Source: CAZSDW01 sp964605705 | GTDB taxonomy: Bacteria; Fidelibacterota; UBA2242 | Direction of reading: 5' to 3' | Length of the DNA stretch: 64,000 nucleotides | Assembly (NCBI GenBank): GCA_964605705.1 | Contig: CAZSDW010000004.1 | Coordinates: 62,001 to 126,000, forward strand | In this document: positions 8,451 through 17,879 of the stretch, in pieces | How the letters are laid out: each line of letters begins with the position of its first letter | How positions within the stretch are numbered: the stretch's first letter is position 1 | Notes under the pieces: generated by a model | What the model saw: only the letters and a program-made list of their open reading frames with translations | What the model was told of the DNA's origin: nothing | Databases searched by the model: none | Translations under genes and position numbers: made by a program

Positions 8451-9751
8451 TGATAGCGACAGATTTTATTGAAAAAAAGAAATTCGGCAAAGAACACACC
8501 GCCGCGGAAATCAGGGAGTTTATCACTGCTTATGTCAGTGGCGAGCTGCCGGATTATCAGATGGCAGCCTGGCTGATGGCGGTGAATTTTCAGGGGATGA
8601 GTGACAAGGAAACCATGGCGCTGGTGGACGTCATGCTGCATTCCGGTGAAACAATTGACCTGTCGCATGTCAGTGCGTTTAAAGTGGATAAACACAGTAC
8701 CGGTGGTGTGGGTGATAAAGTCTCCCTGATCCTGGCGCCGCTGGCAAATGCGGTGGGCTGTGTGGTGCCCATGTTATCCGGTCGCAGTTTGGGACATTCC
8801 GGCGGAACCCTGGATAAACTCGAAAGCATCCCCGATTTCAATGTAATGCTGGCTAAGCAGGAATTTATCCGCCTGGTTGAAAAATACGGGCTGGCAATGG
8901 GTGGACAGACCCAGGAGGTTGTCCCAGCCGATCGGAAAATGTATGCCCTGCGCGATGTGACTTCGACAGTTAAATCGATTCCCCTGATTTGTGGCAGCAT
9001 ATTGAGCAAGAAAATTGGCGAAGGTATTGATGGGCTTGTCCTGGATGTTAAAACCGGTAATGGTGCTTTTTTGCCGGAATACAATCAAAGCCAGAAGCTG
9101 GCAAGGCAATTGAAAAATGTAGGGCAGCATTTTGGTCTGAAAGTGAAGGCAATCATTACGGATATGAACCAGCCGCTGGGAAAAGCGGTGGGTAACTGGC
9201 TGGAAGTGCTTGAATCCATCGAGGTTCTGAAAGGCGGTGGTCTGGCGGATTTGGTCGATATTACCCTGCATCTGACTGCCTGGATGGTTGTCCTTTCGGG
9301 CATTGAAAAATCGCTGGAAAGGGCAAAGGCAAAACTGGCTGAAGCGATTCAGAGCGGGGCTGCTTATGAAAAATTTCTGATGATGGTGGCAAATCAGGGC
9401 GGTTCTGTCGATATGATCGAGCATCCCGAGAAATATAAAAAAGCGAAGCATATCGCTCCGGTGATCACGGCTGAATCGGGCTATATTGAGGCGGTCGATT
9501 CTTATGCAATCGGAATGTCAGCCCTGGAAATGGGCGCTGGGCGCCGGGCTTTGACGGACAAAATCAAACCGGAAGTGGGATTTATCATCGAGAAAAGAAT
9601 TGGCGATACGGTCACAGCCGGCGAGCCATTGGCGGTTATCCACGCACCCGACAAAGCTGCCTGGCAAAAAGCAGCGCAGCAGCTGCAACAGGCATTTCGG
9701 ATAAGCGCTCACAAAGTCGCGCCGCCGCCGTTGTTTTACGAGACATTCTAA
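8450..9751 (+). CDS. Pyrimidine-nucleoside / thymidine phosphorylase
   Basis: This 433-residue enzyme splits pyrimidine nucleosides with phosphate to base and (deoxy)ribose-1-phosphate in cytosolic salvage. The phosphate-binding segment KHSTGGVGDK and the family signature SGRSLGHSGGTLDKLE are both intact, as is the C-terminal alpha/beta domain that starts near residue 340. The length matches the family (433-440). I start at the ATG at 8450, which overlaps the previous stop by one base; a TTG at 8447 is the only longer option. The sequence does not separate thymidine phosphorylase (DeoA) from the broader Pdp. Translational coupling to an LptF/G gene is probably positional rather than functional. 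Confidence 0.93.
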   Translation: MIATDFIEKKKFGKEHTAAEIREFITAYVSGELPDYQMAAWLMAVNFQGMSDKETMALVDVMLHSGETIDLSHVSAFKVDKHSTGGVGDKVSLILAPLANAVGCVVPMLSGRSLGHSGGTLDKLESIPDFNVMLAKQEFIRLVEKYGLAMGGQTQEVVPADRKMYALRDVTSTVKSIPLICGSILSKKIGEGIDGLVLDVKTGNGAFLPEYNQSQKLARQLKNVGQHFGLKVKAIITDMNQPLGKAVGNWLEVLESIEVLKGGGLADLVDITLHLTAWMVVLSGIEKSLERAKAKLAEAIQSGAAYEKFLMMVANQGGSVDMIEHPEKYKKAKHIAPVITAESGYIEAVDSYAIGMSALEMGAGRRALTDKIKPEVGFIIEKRIGDTVTAGEPLAVIHAPDKAAWQKAAQQLQQAFRISAHKVAPPPLFYETF

Positions 9752-9771
9752 TTATGTGCTTATTTATCTGT

Positions 9772-9809
9772 CTTCACGAATCCGACCTGTCGGATGAAGT
9801 GATCTGTTT
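9772..9809 (+). terminator. Possible rho-independent terminator after the nucleoside phosphorylase gene
   Basis: An inverted repeat ATCCGA-cctg-TCGGAT (9780-9795) is extended by CTTC/GAAG outside a four-base bulge, and a short T run (TGTTTT) follows some ten bases later. The hairpin is real, but the T run is short and displaced, so termination is only plausible. Confidence 0.3.
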
Positions 9810-10123
9810 TAATCCACTTTCGTACCTATTGGGAATTATTAGTACAAATTTACCGAATGATATTGCTGATCGTGTTTCAAGGCAAGTGAAACCGGAGCGT
9901 TGGAGTAATGGAATACTGTCGATGTTTTGTGACACTTGCTTTGTAGTTTAATGAATATTAGCTGGATGCAGCTGCTGAAAAGTCAATGCTGTCATTGATG
10001 AAAGAGCAAAGCGACTGTGATAATTCCTAAAGAATTAGTGCAATATTTAAATGGATCACCGTGCTTACGCTGGTGATTACTATTTATCTCGATTTGTTAG
10101 GCAGCTGCGACAGATTGGTCTTA
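9810..10123. other. Gene-free stretch between convergent genes
   Basis: I find no convincing coding region here. A 65-codon frame from 9754 to 9951 has no ribosome site and an unremarkable, cysteine-rich product. A small hairpin, ATCACC with GGTGAT around an 11-base loop, lies near 10053-10075. No mobile-element ends or RNA gene are recognisable. Confidence 0.5.
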
Positions 10124-10828
10124 TCAAATTTCTTTGCGTTTATTGAACCTGTTCCGCACGGCTTCACTTTTTAATTCCCGCAGGGCGTCTGCGGCGATCC
10201 AGCGCGCGTTTCGGGAATTTATTTTTTGAATGTCTTCCGCGACTTTTATTGCTTGCTGGTTCAATGAAAGGTTCCGTTTACCGATCTGGCGCAGTGCCCA
10301 GTTAACGGCTTTCTTCACCAGATTGTTCGCATCGCTGGATTCACGGATTATCAGAGGAAAGAAAGGTAAAAATTTTTCGTCCGAGGCTTTTTTATCGCTG
10401 ACGGCTAAGCGTGCCATCAAAACAAAAGCTGCCCGTTTTTTGCCTTCGTTTTGCTGGTTGCTCCATGATATTGCTTTATCCCACGCCAACGAGTGTTTTT
10501 CAAAGAGATTCATGCAAACCTGGTCACAGATTTCCCAATAGTCGAAACATTCAGCCCAGGATTCCATCTGCTTCTCAGTTAGCAGTTTGGGATCAGCGAT
10601 CATCGATGCCAGGATGCGGGTTTCGCGGTTATCAATTTCCCAGAGGGCTAATGCCAGTTCATGATCTTTACGAAAGGATTTGGCGAGTATTCGCAATTCG
10701 GGAATTTTTACTCCGTAAGTCTGATCCGGTGTGATACCGAATTTTGCCATAAAGGGAATTGCCTCGGAATCGCCAAGTGTTTCCAACTGTTGAATAATTG
10801 TCTTGATTTTCGCTTGAATAGCTGTCAT
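10124..10828 (-). CDS. AlkD-like DNA alkylation repair protein (HEAT-like repeats)
   Basis: The 234-residue all-helical protein matches the AlkD family of DNA glycosylases that excise positively charged N3- and N7-alkylated purines without base flipping. Family marks include YGVKIPELRILAK near the N-terminus, the repeated Trp/Asp-containing helices (ALWEIDNRETRILASMI, WEICDQVCMNLF) and the downstream FPLIIRESSDANNLVKKAVNWALRQIGKRN. Length is typical. It starts at ATG 10828-10826, 22 bp after the stop of the upstream carboxypeptidase gene, so co-transcription is possible. A second alkylation-damage gene (O6-alkylguanine methyltransferase at 38504) occurs elsewhere in the window. Confidence 0.88.
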   Translation of the reverse strand: MTAIQAKIKTIIQQLETLGDSEAIPFMAKFGITPDQTYGVKIPELRILAKSFRKDHELALALWEIDNRETRILASMIADPKLLTEKQMESWAECFDYWEICDQVCMNLFEKHSLAWDKAISWSNQQNEGKKRAAFVLMARLAVSDKKASDEKFLPFFPLIIRESSDANNLVKKAVNWALRQIGKRNLSLNQQAIKVAEDIQKINSRNARWIAADALRELKSEAVRNRFNKRKEI

Positions 10829-10850
10829 GGATTTAAAAAGAATTACGGTT

Positions 10851-13268
10851 TTACTTCAGTATAATCATTTTCCGGGAGCGCTGCTGCAGGTCTGTTTTTA
10901 ATACATAGAAATAAATACCTGAACTTAATGCCGGTTGCATGGAATTGATGTCCAGATTGTAATGGTGTTGTCCGGCTTGCTGATAAGTGTTTAGCAGGGC
11001 TACAACCTTCTCGCCACGCAGGTTATAAATAATCAAATTGACCGGACCGGGTTGTGCCAACTGGTACTGAATCACAGAACATGGATTAAAAGGATTTGGA
11101 TAGTTTTGTTCCAGGCTGAAGGTAAAATCTGATAATGGATCTGATTTTGATCCGTTAGGATTTTCGATTGAGTAATAATAAATCCGGATATCATCGATAT
11201 ACCAGCCATCGTATTCCAGATAGTCATCGGAGGACAGCACAAATCTCAGCAGAATGCTTTTCTCAGAAAATTCGGAAAGGTCGATATCTTCCCGGACCCA
11301 ATCCGGTTGAAAACCGTCATAAACGGGTCTGTTCTTTACCTGGCGACCACTGCCGGTTCCGGAATCCGTATATATTCCTTTCAAAGTAATCCAGCTGGCG
11401 CCGCTGTCGGTACTGAGTTGAACATAACCGCAATCCCAGTTGGATTCGATTTCATAGCGGGTCCAGAATGAGAGGCGGGGTGAGTCGTAGCCGTTCAGAT
11501 TGATGGGTTCTATCATTGTCAATATTGCGGTACTGTTGCTGCTATAAAGAGTGTTTTTTGAATCGGTATAGGCACTCGGTGCGCTGTTGTATTTTTCATC
11601 GGTAATCTCCCACCCGGTGGATGATGTGGAGTCATTATAATCCCAGCCAGTTTCGGATATATTTGCAGATTCGTGGAAAACCACGGTCGGATTTCCGATG
11701 TAAATGGACAGAGTATCCACATCCATTGGCAACTCATCATAATATGTCCGGACAGTCAGCTGGATCGGTAAAGCTGCGGGCAGATTGTCTTTTATGGTAA
11801 AGCGTGTACGCAGAGTGTCCTGCTGCCAGACGTTCAATGGATTGATATCAACGGATAGATCGGCGAAATCCAAATAACCGGATATATCTGCAAATCGTAC
11901 CTGTATATTGTCAGCTGCTGCAAGTCCGCGATTTTTAATATACAAATCAAGATCAACGGTGTCGCCGGGCAGGAAAACAGATTGGTTAAAACTATGACCC
12001 GCGATGGCAGCGTAAGCTTCGGGAATCCAGCATAAATAGAGATTTGCAGCGATATTTTTTTCGGCGAGGGGAATAATGCGATCTTCAGCTGCCCAGAAAC
12101 CATCGCTTGCCCGACCGACCTCAAAGACGAAGGAATAGATATTTTCCTTATCCGGCTGCTTGCTGTATATCCAGTCCGATTCGGTGCCATTGGAAAAATA
12201 TCCGATGGCGTTTCCATTCCCATAATCGTAACCGTTATTTTTACTTATATCCCGGGCATACTCGAATAAAATTGTCGAATCGGGGGGCTGCTCAGCGGTA
12301 TAAGACCAGGGGTACAGGATAATATTACTGTAGGTGTGATAGTTGATGTGAGTTTTTATATTTTTCGATTTGATGAACTCAGCAAAATTGTAGGATTCGG
12401 GTTCTGAAAATGCTGACGGACCGCGGTAGGTCTCACTGGAAGGCACTGGACTTGAACCATCATTATCCAAACCCCAGGCAAGGTCCCAATTGCGGTTTAA
12501 ATCGACACCGATACTATCCCGGCGATTCTTACGCCACATGCCACCGCCATTGGGATCTGTCGAACGATTATACTCATATCCATCCGGATTAAGACATGGG
12601 AGAAAATAAATTTCACGGTTATTTACAAGGTGTGTTACGACCGGGTCCTGACCATAATTTTCCAGAAGATAGTCCATGAAGTACATGACGGTTGCCATGC
12701 CTCCGGGTTCACGGGCGTGTAACAGCGCATCAAAACAGATTTGTGGTTCAGCTTCATTCTGGTCCGGATGATCGGAAATTTTCACAGCCCACATCTCGCG
12801 CCCTTCAACGCTCTGTCCGATGGAAAATTTTTCGGTGATAATTTCAGGATATTTCAGATGCATGGAATCCAATTCCGCCACGATCTCATCAAAGGTGTAA
12901 AATCCTCCCATGGAGCCGAATGTGAATCCGGTTACGCCGAAATTTTGAGCGCTTTCATTCAATTGGATTCGCTTTGCCAGCGCGGACATTTTTTGCCGGT
13001 TTCGATAAAAAGTCTGCCAGTCATCAATCAGTACTTTGTACTGGAAGCCGAGTTCAACCAGACGCCGGTATTCCCTTTCACCCAGAAAGACAATGATAGA
13101 GTTATCGCTTTGAAGTTCAGCATGATCAATATCCAGATTTGAGCGGTAGATTTGTTGCAATTCGGCTCGATCGGTAAAGTAGATTTGAATTTTTTTGTAT
13201 GAATCTGCCGATAAACTGACGAGTGACAGTATGATTAAAATCGTAATATTCAGGTGACGAATGTTCAT
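10851..13268 (-). CDS. Secreted M14 zinc carboxypeptidase with T9SS-type sorting domain
   Basis: This 805-residue exoenzyme has a signal peptide (about 1-21), a propeptide-like N-terminal part and an M14 catalytic domain (about 120-425). The zinc ligands are visible as His184 and Glu187 (HARE) and His311 (INYHTYSN), and the catalytic glutamate as Glu383 (FVFEVG). A CARDB-like beta domain (about 430-525), a MAM/jellyroll-like domain (about 540-700) and a C-terminal type A sorting domain (about 715-805, QNYPNPFNP to SGIYFYVLK) follow. It should trim C-terminal residues from peptides outside the cell after export through a T9SS-like route. ATG at 13268-13266 has AGGAA at good spacing. It is divergent from the LacI-type gene. 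Confidence 0.93.
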   Translation of the reverse strand: MNIRHLNITILIILSLVSLSADSYKKIQIYFTDRAELQQIYRSNLDIDHAELQSDNSIIVFLGEREYRRLVELGFQYKVLIDDWQTFYRNRQKMSALAKRIQLNESAQNFGVTGFTFGSMGGFYTFDEIVAELDSMHLKYPEIITEKFSIGQSVEGREMWAVKISDHPDQNEAEPQICFDALLHAREPGGMATVMYFMDYLLENYGQDPVVTHLVNNREIYFLPCLNPDGYEYNRSTDPNGGGMWRKNRRDSIGVDLNRNWDLAWGLDNDGSSPVPSSETYRGPSAFSEPESYNFAEFIKSKNIKTHINYHTYSNIILYPWSYTAEQPPDSTILFEYARDISKNNGYDYGNGNAIGYFSNGTESDWIYSKQPDKENIYSFVFEVGRASDGFWAAEDRIIPLAEKNIAANLYLCWIPEAYAAIAGHSFNQSVFLPGDTVDLDLYIKNRGLAAADNIQVRFADISGYLDFADLSVDINPLNVWQQDTLRTRFTIKDNLPAALPIQLTVRTYYDELPMDVDTLSIYIGNPTVVFHESANISETGWDYNDSTSSTGWEITDEKYNSAPSAYTDSKNTLYSSNSTAILTMIEPINLNGYDSPRLSFWTRYEIESNWDCGYVQLSTDSGASWITLKGIYTDSGTGSGRQVKNRPVYDGFQPDWVREDIDLSEFSEKSILLRFVLSSDDYLEYDGWYIDDIRIYYYSIENPNGSKSDPLSDFTFSLEQNYPNPFNPCSVIQYQLAQPGPVNLIIYNLRGEKVVALLNTYQQAGQHHYNLDINSMQPALSSGIYFYVLKTDLQQRSRKMIILK

Positions 13269-13338
13269 TTTAATTTCCTAAGATAATATTTGCTGATTAT
13301 TTTAGAAAGTGAAAAGGCGGAATTCTGTCTCAAATCAA

Positions 13339-13353
13339 AATATTCTGAATATT
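13339..13353. repeat. Perfect 15-bp palindrome AATATTC-T-GAATATT
   Basis: The sequence AATATTCTGAATATT is perfectly symmetric around one central base. It lies in the divergent region between the carboxypeptidase and the LacI-type gene, about 70-85 bp upstream of the carboxypeptidase start. It could be a regulator site for either gene; nothing identifies the binding protein. Confidence 0.35.
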
Positions 13354-13391
13354 CTCACTTTGAAATGTCACCGTTTTGCAGGCTAAAATAC

Positions 13392-13420
13392 TTGACAAAT
13401 ATAAATTGATTGATTAGAAT
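13392..13420 (+). promoter_or_regulatory. Near-consensus sigma70-type promoter for the LacI/TonB-receptor operon
   Basis: TTGACA (13392-13397) and TAGAAT (13415-13420) are separated by exactly 17 bases, matching the consensus in 11 of 12 positions. The LacI-type palindrome starts two bases after the -10 box, so it covers the expected transcription start. The first gene downstream is the LacI-family regulator 200 bp away. Confidence 0.7.
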
Positions 13421-13422
13421 AC

Positions 13423-13442
13423 CAACGTTACCGGCAACGTTG
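13423..13442. promoter_or_regulatory. LacI-family operator palindrome over the transcription start
   Basis: CAACGTTACCGGCAACGTTG is a 20-bp palindrome with one mismatched pair (A and C flanking the central CCGG). It has the symmetric half sites and central CpG-type step typical of LacI/GalR operators. Its place directly downstream of the -10 box suits steric repression. The adjacent LacI-type gene is the obvious binder, implying autoregulation and control of the whole 13622-23079 operon. Confidence 0.65.
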
Positions 13443-13621
13443 ATAATTTTTGGTGGTCAGTGGGAAATAACACTGTTTTCTGAGGAATAATCGATCAGCG
13501 CTGCCAGATATGGGGATTTGAGTTTTACGGCGTTTTGGCGACATACCATTTAAAGTAAAAGCGGTGATCGCTTTTCTGAAAATTGAAGTAAATCTGAATC
13601 TCCAATAAATCGGACAGGGAT
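13443..13621 (+). other. Long untranslated leader upstream of the LacI-type gene
   Basis: About 180 bases lie between the presumed transcription start and the regulator start codon. The stretch contains a small hairpin-capable segment (AAAGCGGTGATCGCTTTT around 13557-13574) but no reading frame or riboswitch I can recognise. Confidence 0.35.
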
Positions 13622-14629
13622 ATGGCTCAGGTAACAATTGTCGATATCGCAAAGAAATTAAACCTAACACCTTCGACGGTTTCAAGGGCGTTGCGCAATC
13701 ACCCCGATGTCAATAAAAAAACCCGGCAAAAGATTCTGGAACTGGCGGAAGAACTTGATTATCATCCAAATACCATCGCTCAGTCGCTTAAAAACAGAAG
13801 AACCAATTTGATTGGTGTCATCGTACCGCAGTTCCGGCATTCATTTTTTAGTGCCATCATGGCTGGGATCACTGACGTTGCCGAAAATGCCGGTTTTACG
13901 ATTGTGGTGTGTCAGTCCAATGAAGAGATGAAGCGCGAGATCAGCAGCATCAGAACCCTGATTTCTCAATCGATCGCCGGATTACTAATTTCTGTCTCCA
14001 AGACAACGACCCATTTTACTCATTTTGAATCGCTGAATAAACGTAAAATTCCCACGGTATTTTTTGATCGAACCTGGGACGATCCGAAAGCCAGTAAAGT
14101 GATCGTTGATGATTATGAAGGTGCTTTCAATGCGGTGGATTATCTGATAAAAAAAGGATATAAAAAAATTTCCCATATCGCGGGTCCTGAAAATCTGTCC
14201 ATTGGGAAATTGCGACTGAAGGGTTATCTGGGCGCCTTACATCATCACGGTATTCCCGTGAATGAGGATTATATTATCCGGGGTGGTTTAAATGAAGAAG
14301 ATGGCAGACGGGAAATCGAAGCAATTCTGCAAATGCCGCTGGAAAGACGACCCGATGCAGTTTTTACCGTCACTGATCCTGTGGCTATCGGAGCATTTAT
14401 AAAAATAAAAGAAAAAAAGCTAAATATTCCAGGTGATATAGCCCTGGTTGGATTCAGTGATAATCCGGAGGCATCTCTGATTGATCCACCGTTGACAACG
14501 GTTCGCCAGCCGGCTTATGAACTGGGTCGGGAAGCCACGAAGATTCTGATTAACCAGATCACTAACTCGGTCATTCGACCGGTGATAAAAACACTGCATA
14601 CGGAATTGATAATTCGCAAATCGACATGA
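13622..14629 (+). CDS. LacI/GalR-family transcriptional regulator
   Basis: The 335-residue protein has the standard LacI layout. An N-terminal helix-turn-helix (VTIVDIAKKLNLTPSTVSRALR, about 4-25) and hinge helix (HPNTIAQSLKNRRTN, about 48-62) are followed by a periplasmic-binding-protein-like sugar-sensing core to the end. Family core motifs such as FFDRTWDDPKASKVIVDD and AIGAFIKIKEK are present. A matching palindrome overlaps the promoter start at 13423-13442. The gene is 30 bp ahead of a TonB-dependent receptor and is probably the first gene of that operon. It is likely a sugar-responsive repressor or catabolite-type regulator; the ligand cannot be read from sequence. Confidence 0.92.
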   Translation: MAQVTIVDIAKKLNLTPSTVSRALRNHPDVNKKTRQKILELAEELDYHPNTIAQSLKNRRTNLIGVIVPQFRHSFFSAIMAGITDVAENAGFTIVVCQSNEEMKREISSIRTLISQSIAGLLISVSKTTTHFTHFESLNKRKIPTVFFDRTWDDPKASKVIVDDYEGAFNAVDYLIKKGYKKISHIAGPENLSIGKLRLKGYLGALHHHGIPVNEDYIIRGGLNEEDGRREIEAILQMPLERRPDAVFTVTDPVAIGAFIKIKEKKLNIPGDIALVGFSDNPEASLIDPPLTTVRQPAYELGREATKILINQITNSVIRPVIKTLHTELIIRKST

Positions 14630-14659
14630 ATGAAAAAATAAATAGAGGAGACTGACAAG

Positions 14660-17600
14660 ATGCTCTATAAGAAATTTGGTGTGGTAAGTATTATTATTCT
14701 TGTTATCCTTGTTTTAGGGCAAGTGGCATCCGCCGGGACGACCGGTAAAATTGCCGGGACGGTTGTGGATAAAAGTTCCGGCGATCCGCTCCAGGGTGCC
14801 AATGTCATGATTACGGGTACGTCGATGGGTGCCGCCACCGACGAAAATGGAAATTTTACCATTCTTAATATTCAGCCCGGGGTCTATGATTTAATGGTGA
14901 CGGTTATTGGTTATACGAGATACAGTGTCACCGAACTTCAGGTCAGAATTGATCAGACGACCCGGGTGGATGTGCAGCTTGAACCGGAAGCCCTTGAAGG
15001 TCAGACCGTCACCGTAGTCGCTGAAAGAAATGTAATCAAAAGAGATGTCTCTACCAGTGTTGTCGCGATTCCGGTGAGTGAAATTGAAAATTTGCCCATT
15101 ACCACAGTTGATGAACTGGTCAGTTTACAGGCAGGTGTCGAAGAGGGCTTGTCTATTCGTGGCGGTGGGGCTGATGAAGCCCTGTTTATGGTCGATGGTA
15201 TCACGCTGCGGGACCCGCGAAATAATCAGCCAATTTCGACGGTTGCTTTTTCCGCAGTTCAGGAAATATCTCTGGAGCGTGGCGGTTTTAATGCCGAATA
15301 CGGAAATGTCCGGTCGGGTATTATTAATGTTGTGACCAAAGAGGGCAGTAAAACCGGGTATAGCGGTGCCTTGACTGTCAAATACAGCCCGCCGGCACCT
15401 AAAAATTTTGGACTTTCGCCCTTTGATGAAAACTCCATGTGGTTGCGCCCCTATCTGGATGATGAAGTCTGCTGGGAAGGAACCGAAAGCGGTGTCTGGG
15501 ATGAATACACCAAACGGCAATATCCAAAATTTGATGGCTGGAACACCATTTCCGAGCGATTACTTTCCGATAATATTCCGGAGAACGATCTATCACCCCA
15601 GGGCGCGCGCCAGGTTTTCCTGTGGGAGCACCGTCGTCAGCCAGTGACGGATCAGCCGGATTATAATATTGATGCCGGTGTTGGTGGACTGGTACCGATG
15701 ATTGGTAAACAGCTGGGCAATTTGCGTTTCTTTACCAGTTATCGCCAGCAGCGAGAGATGCTGTTAATTCCTCTTAGCCGGGACGATTATCTTGACCATG
15801 ACTGGACAATGCAGCTGACTTCCGATATTTCGCAGTCAATGAAGATTAAAATTTCCGCCCTGACCGGGAAGAGTTATAATGTCGCCATCAATGCCACGGA
15901 CAATAATTACAATGGAACAGATTTCGGAATTAATGGAACACCCTACTGGAAACCCACTGACTATATCCGGACCCCATTCGAAATTGCCAAAGTGACTTCG
16001 GAGACCCGTCCGGGACGTATATTTACGGATTCCTGGTACAGTTTGGCGAATGAGGCACATACTTCCCTGTCAGCAAAGCTGACCCATACGATCAGTGCCA
16101 AAACGCTCTATGAAGCCAGTCTTGAACATATTTCGCGAAAATACGAGACCGGTCCCAAAGAAGCCAGGGACACAGAAACACTTTATGAGATTTTACCGGG
16201 TTACTATGCGGATGAAGCTCCGTATGGCTGGGATCCCAATCCGGAATCCGGTATCACCGGGATGTTTTTTGGTGGACATACCAGTACCTCGCGGGATTCT
16301 ACGAAAACTTCCTCTACGACTTTTAAATTTGATTTGACCAGCCAGGTGAATTTCAGAAATATGGTAAAGACCGGTGTGGAAATTGTCTCCAATAATCTGA
16401 ATTTTGATTATGGTCTGATTAATCCTTTCTTCGGGGATGTCAATTATGTCAAAATCCAGGAAAAACCATTCCGAATTTCAACCTATATCCAGGATAAATT
16501 GGAAGCCCAGGGATTCATCCTGAATGTCGGATTGCGTATGGATTACAGCAATGCCAACACCGAATGGATTGTGGCGGATGCTTTTGATAAGACATTCTTC
16601 TCTTCGAAATACAATCCATCCGGGGATTATAAAAAAGTAAAAACCGAGCCTGATATTTCCCTGAGTCCCCGGCTAGCGATTTCTCACCCGATTACCGAAA
16701 ATTCAAAACTGTTTTTCAATTACGGACATTTTAAACAGCTGCCGACTTATGAAGAGCAGTTCAGAATAGGACGCAGTATCTCGGGAGGAATGCGGAATTA
16801 TGGTGATCCGCAACTGGCATTGGCAAAAACAATTTCCTATGAGCTCGGTTATGATCATGTCTTGCTCAACTCCCTGCTGATTCAGTTAGCTGCATTCTAT
16901 CATGACATTACCGATCAACAGGATTATACGCAATATACCAGTGCCGATGGCAGTGTTTCCTATTATAAATCGAACAATAACAGTTATGAAGATATCCGCG
17001 GATTCGAGCTGACCCTGAGAAAATCCACCGGCCGATGGTGGAGCGGTTTTGCCAATTATACTCACCAGATTAATACCGGTGGTCACTTCGATCGCGCAGA
17101 AATATACGAAAGCTCCTCGGAACAGCGGATCTATGATGACAATACCAGGAATCTTTACCAGGATAGACCCATTCCTCAACCTTACGCCCGAGCCAATTTG
17201 ATATTCCACTCTCCCAGCGATTTCGGTCCCAACGCATTGGGTATGAAACCGCTGGGCGGCTGGGGCGTCAACCTTTTATGGGAGTGGCGCGCCGGAGAAT
17301 ATATTACCTGGAATCCGCAGCGCCGTCTGAACGTCGCCCAGAATGTTCAGGTCACTGACAGACAGGATCTGACCTTGCGATTAAACAAAACTTTCAACTT
17401 TCAGAAAGTCCGCCTGACTCTGTTTGCGGAGGTGGATAATCTGCTGAACACCAAACGTCTGTCGGGCGCCAGTTTCTATGATACGAACGACTACCTGGAT
17501 TACATGTATTCGCTGCATCTGCCGGAGAGTGATTTTTATGATAATATTGTCGGTGATGATCGTGTCGGAACCTATCGAAAATCCGGAGTGGGCTTCCAGC

Positions 17601-17845
17601 CAATTGAACAATTGGGAGTTATAGATGCGACAATGACTGGAACCGCGGGGGTCATTTACCATGACAATTCCACAAAACAATATATGGAGTATCTGAATGA
17701 AGAATGGGTTCCGGTTGACACCAATCGAATGAATCAGGTTCTCGATGATAAAGCCTATATCGACATGCCCAATCAAAGTTCCTTTGATTTCTTGAATCCA
17801 AGGCAGGTATTTTTTGGAATTACGGCGTCTGTCAGTCTTGATTAA
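14660..17845 (+). CDS. TonB-dependent receptor with carboxypeptidase-regulatory-like N-terminal domain (copy 1)
   Basis: This 1061-residue outer-membrane importer has a signal peptide (about 1-25), a carboxypeptidase-D-regulatory-like beta-sandwich (about 29-112, GKIAGTVVDKSSGDPLQGAN), a plug domain (about 120-230, with SIRGG, LFMVDGI and ERGGFNAEYG) and a 22-stranded-type barrel to the C-terminus. It resembles SusC in layout, but no SusD gene follows. A GAGGAG site precedes ATG 14660. A paralogue lies at 59294, and long barrel segments are shared, such as NSKLFFNYGHFKQ. The cargo is probably a glycan fragment sensed by the upstream LacI-type regulator, which is an inference from context. Confidence 0.92.
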   Translation: MLYKKFGVVSIIILVILVLGQVASAGTTGKIAGTVVDKSSGDPLQGANVMITGTSMGAATDENGNFTILNIQPGVYDLMVTVIGYTRYSVTELQVRIDQTTRVDVQLEPEALEGQTVTVVAERNVIKRDVSTSVVAIPVSEIENLPITTVDELVSLQAGVEEGLSIRGGGADEALFMVDGITLRDPRNNQPISTVAFSAVQEISLERGGFNAEYGNVRSGIINVVTKEGSKTGYSGALTVKYSPPAPKNFGLSPFDENSMWLRPYLDDEVCWEGTESGVWDEYTKRQYPKFDGWNTISERLLSDNIPENDLSPQGARQVFLWEHRRQPVTDQPDYNIDAGVGGLVPMIGKQLGNLRFFTSYRQQREMLLIPLSRDDYLDHDWTMQLTSDISQSMKIKISALTGKSYNVAINATDNNYNGTDFGINGTPYWKPTDYIRTPFEIAKVTSETRPGRIFTDSWYSLANEAHTSLSAKLTHTISAKTLYEASLEHISRKYETGPKEARDTETLYEILPGYYADEAPYGWDPNPESGITGMFFGGHTSTSRDSTKTSSTTFKFDLTSQVNFRNMVKTGVEIVSNNLNFDYGLINPFFGDVNYVKIQEKPFRISTYIQDKLEAQGFILNVGLRMDYSNANTEWIVADAFDKTFFSSKYNPSGDYKKVKTEPDISLSPRLAISHPITENSKLFFNYGHFKQLPTYEEQFRIGRSISGGMRNYGDPQLALAKTISYELGYDHVLLNSLLIQLAAFYHDITDQQDYTQYTSADGSVSYYKSNNNSYEDIRGFELTLRKSTGRWWSGFANYTHQINTGGHFDRAEIYESSSEQRIYDDNTRNLYQDRPIPQPYARANLIFHSPSDFGPNALGMKPLGGWGVNLLWEWRAGEYITWNPQRRLNVAQNVQVTDRQDLTLRLNKTFNFQKVRLTLFAEVDNLLNTKRLSGASFYDTNDYLDYMYSLHLPESDFYDNIVGDDRVGTYRKSGVGFQPIEQLGVIDATMTGTAGVIYHDNSTKQYMEYLNEEWVPVDTNRMNQVLDDKAYIDMPNQSSFDFLNPRQVFFGITASVSLD

Positions 17846-17879
17846 AGCCGGATTAGGATAAAAAAGAGAGAGGTTATTA

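Noticed and set aside
9754..9951. 65-codon frame after the nucleoside phosphorylase gene
   Set aside because: No ribosome site, it overlaps the probable terminator hairpin, and the product has no recognisable feature.
13428..13685. Minus-strand frame across the LacI-type promoter
   Set aside because: It covers the promoter, operator and start of the LacI-type gene and has no leader or family mark.
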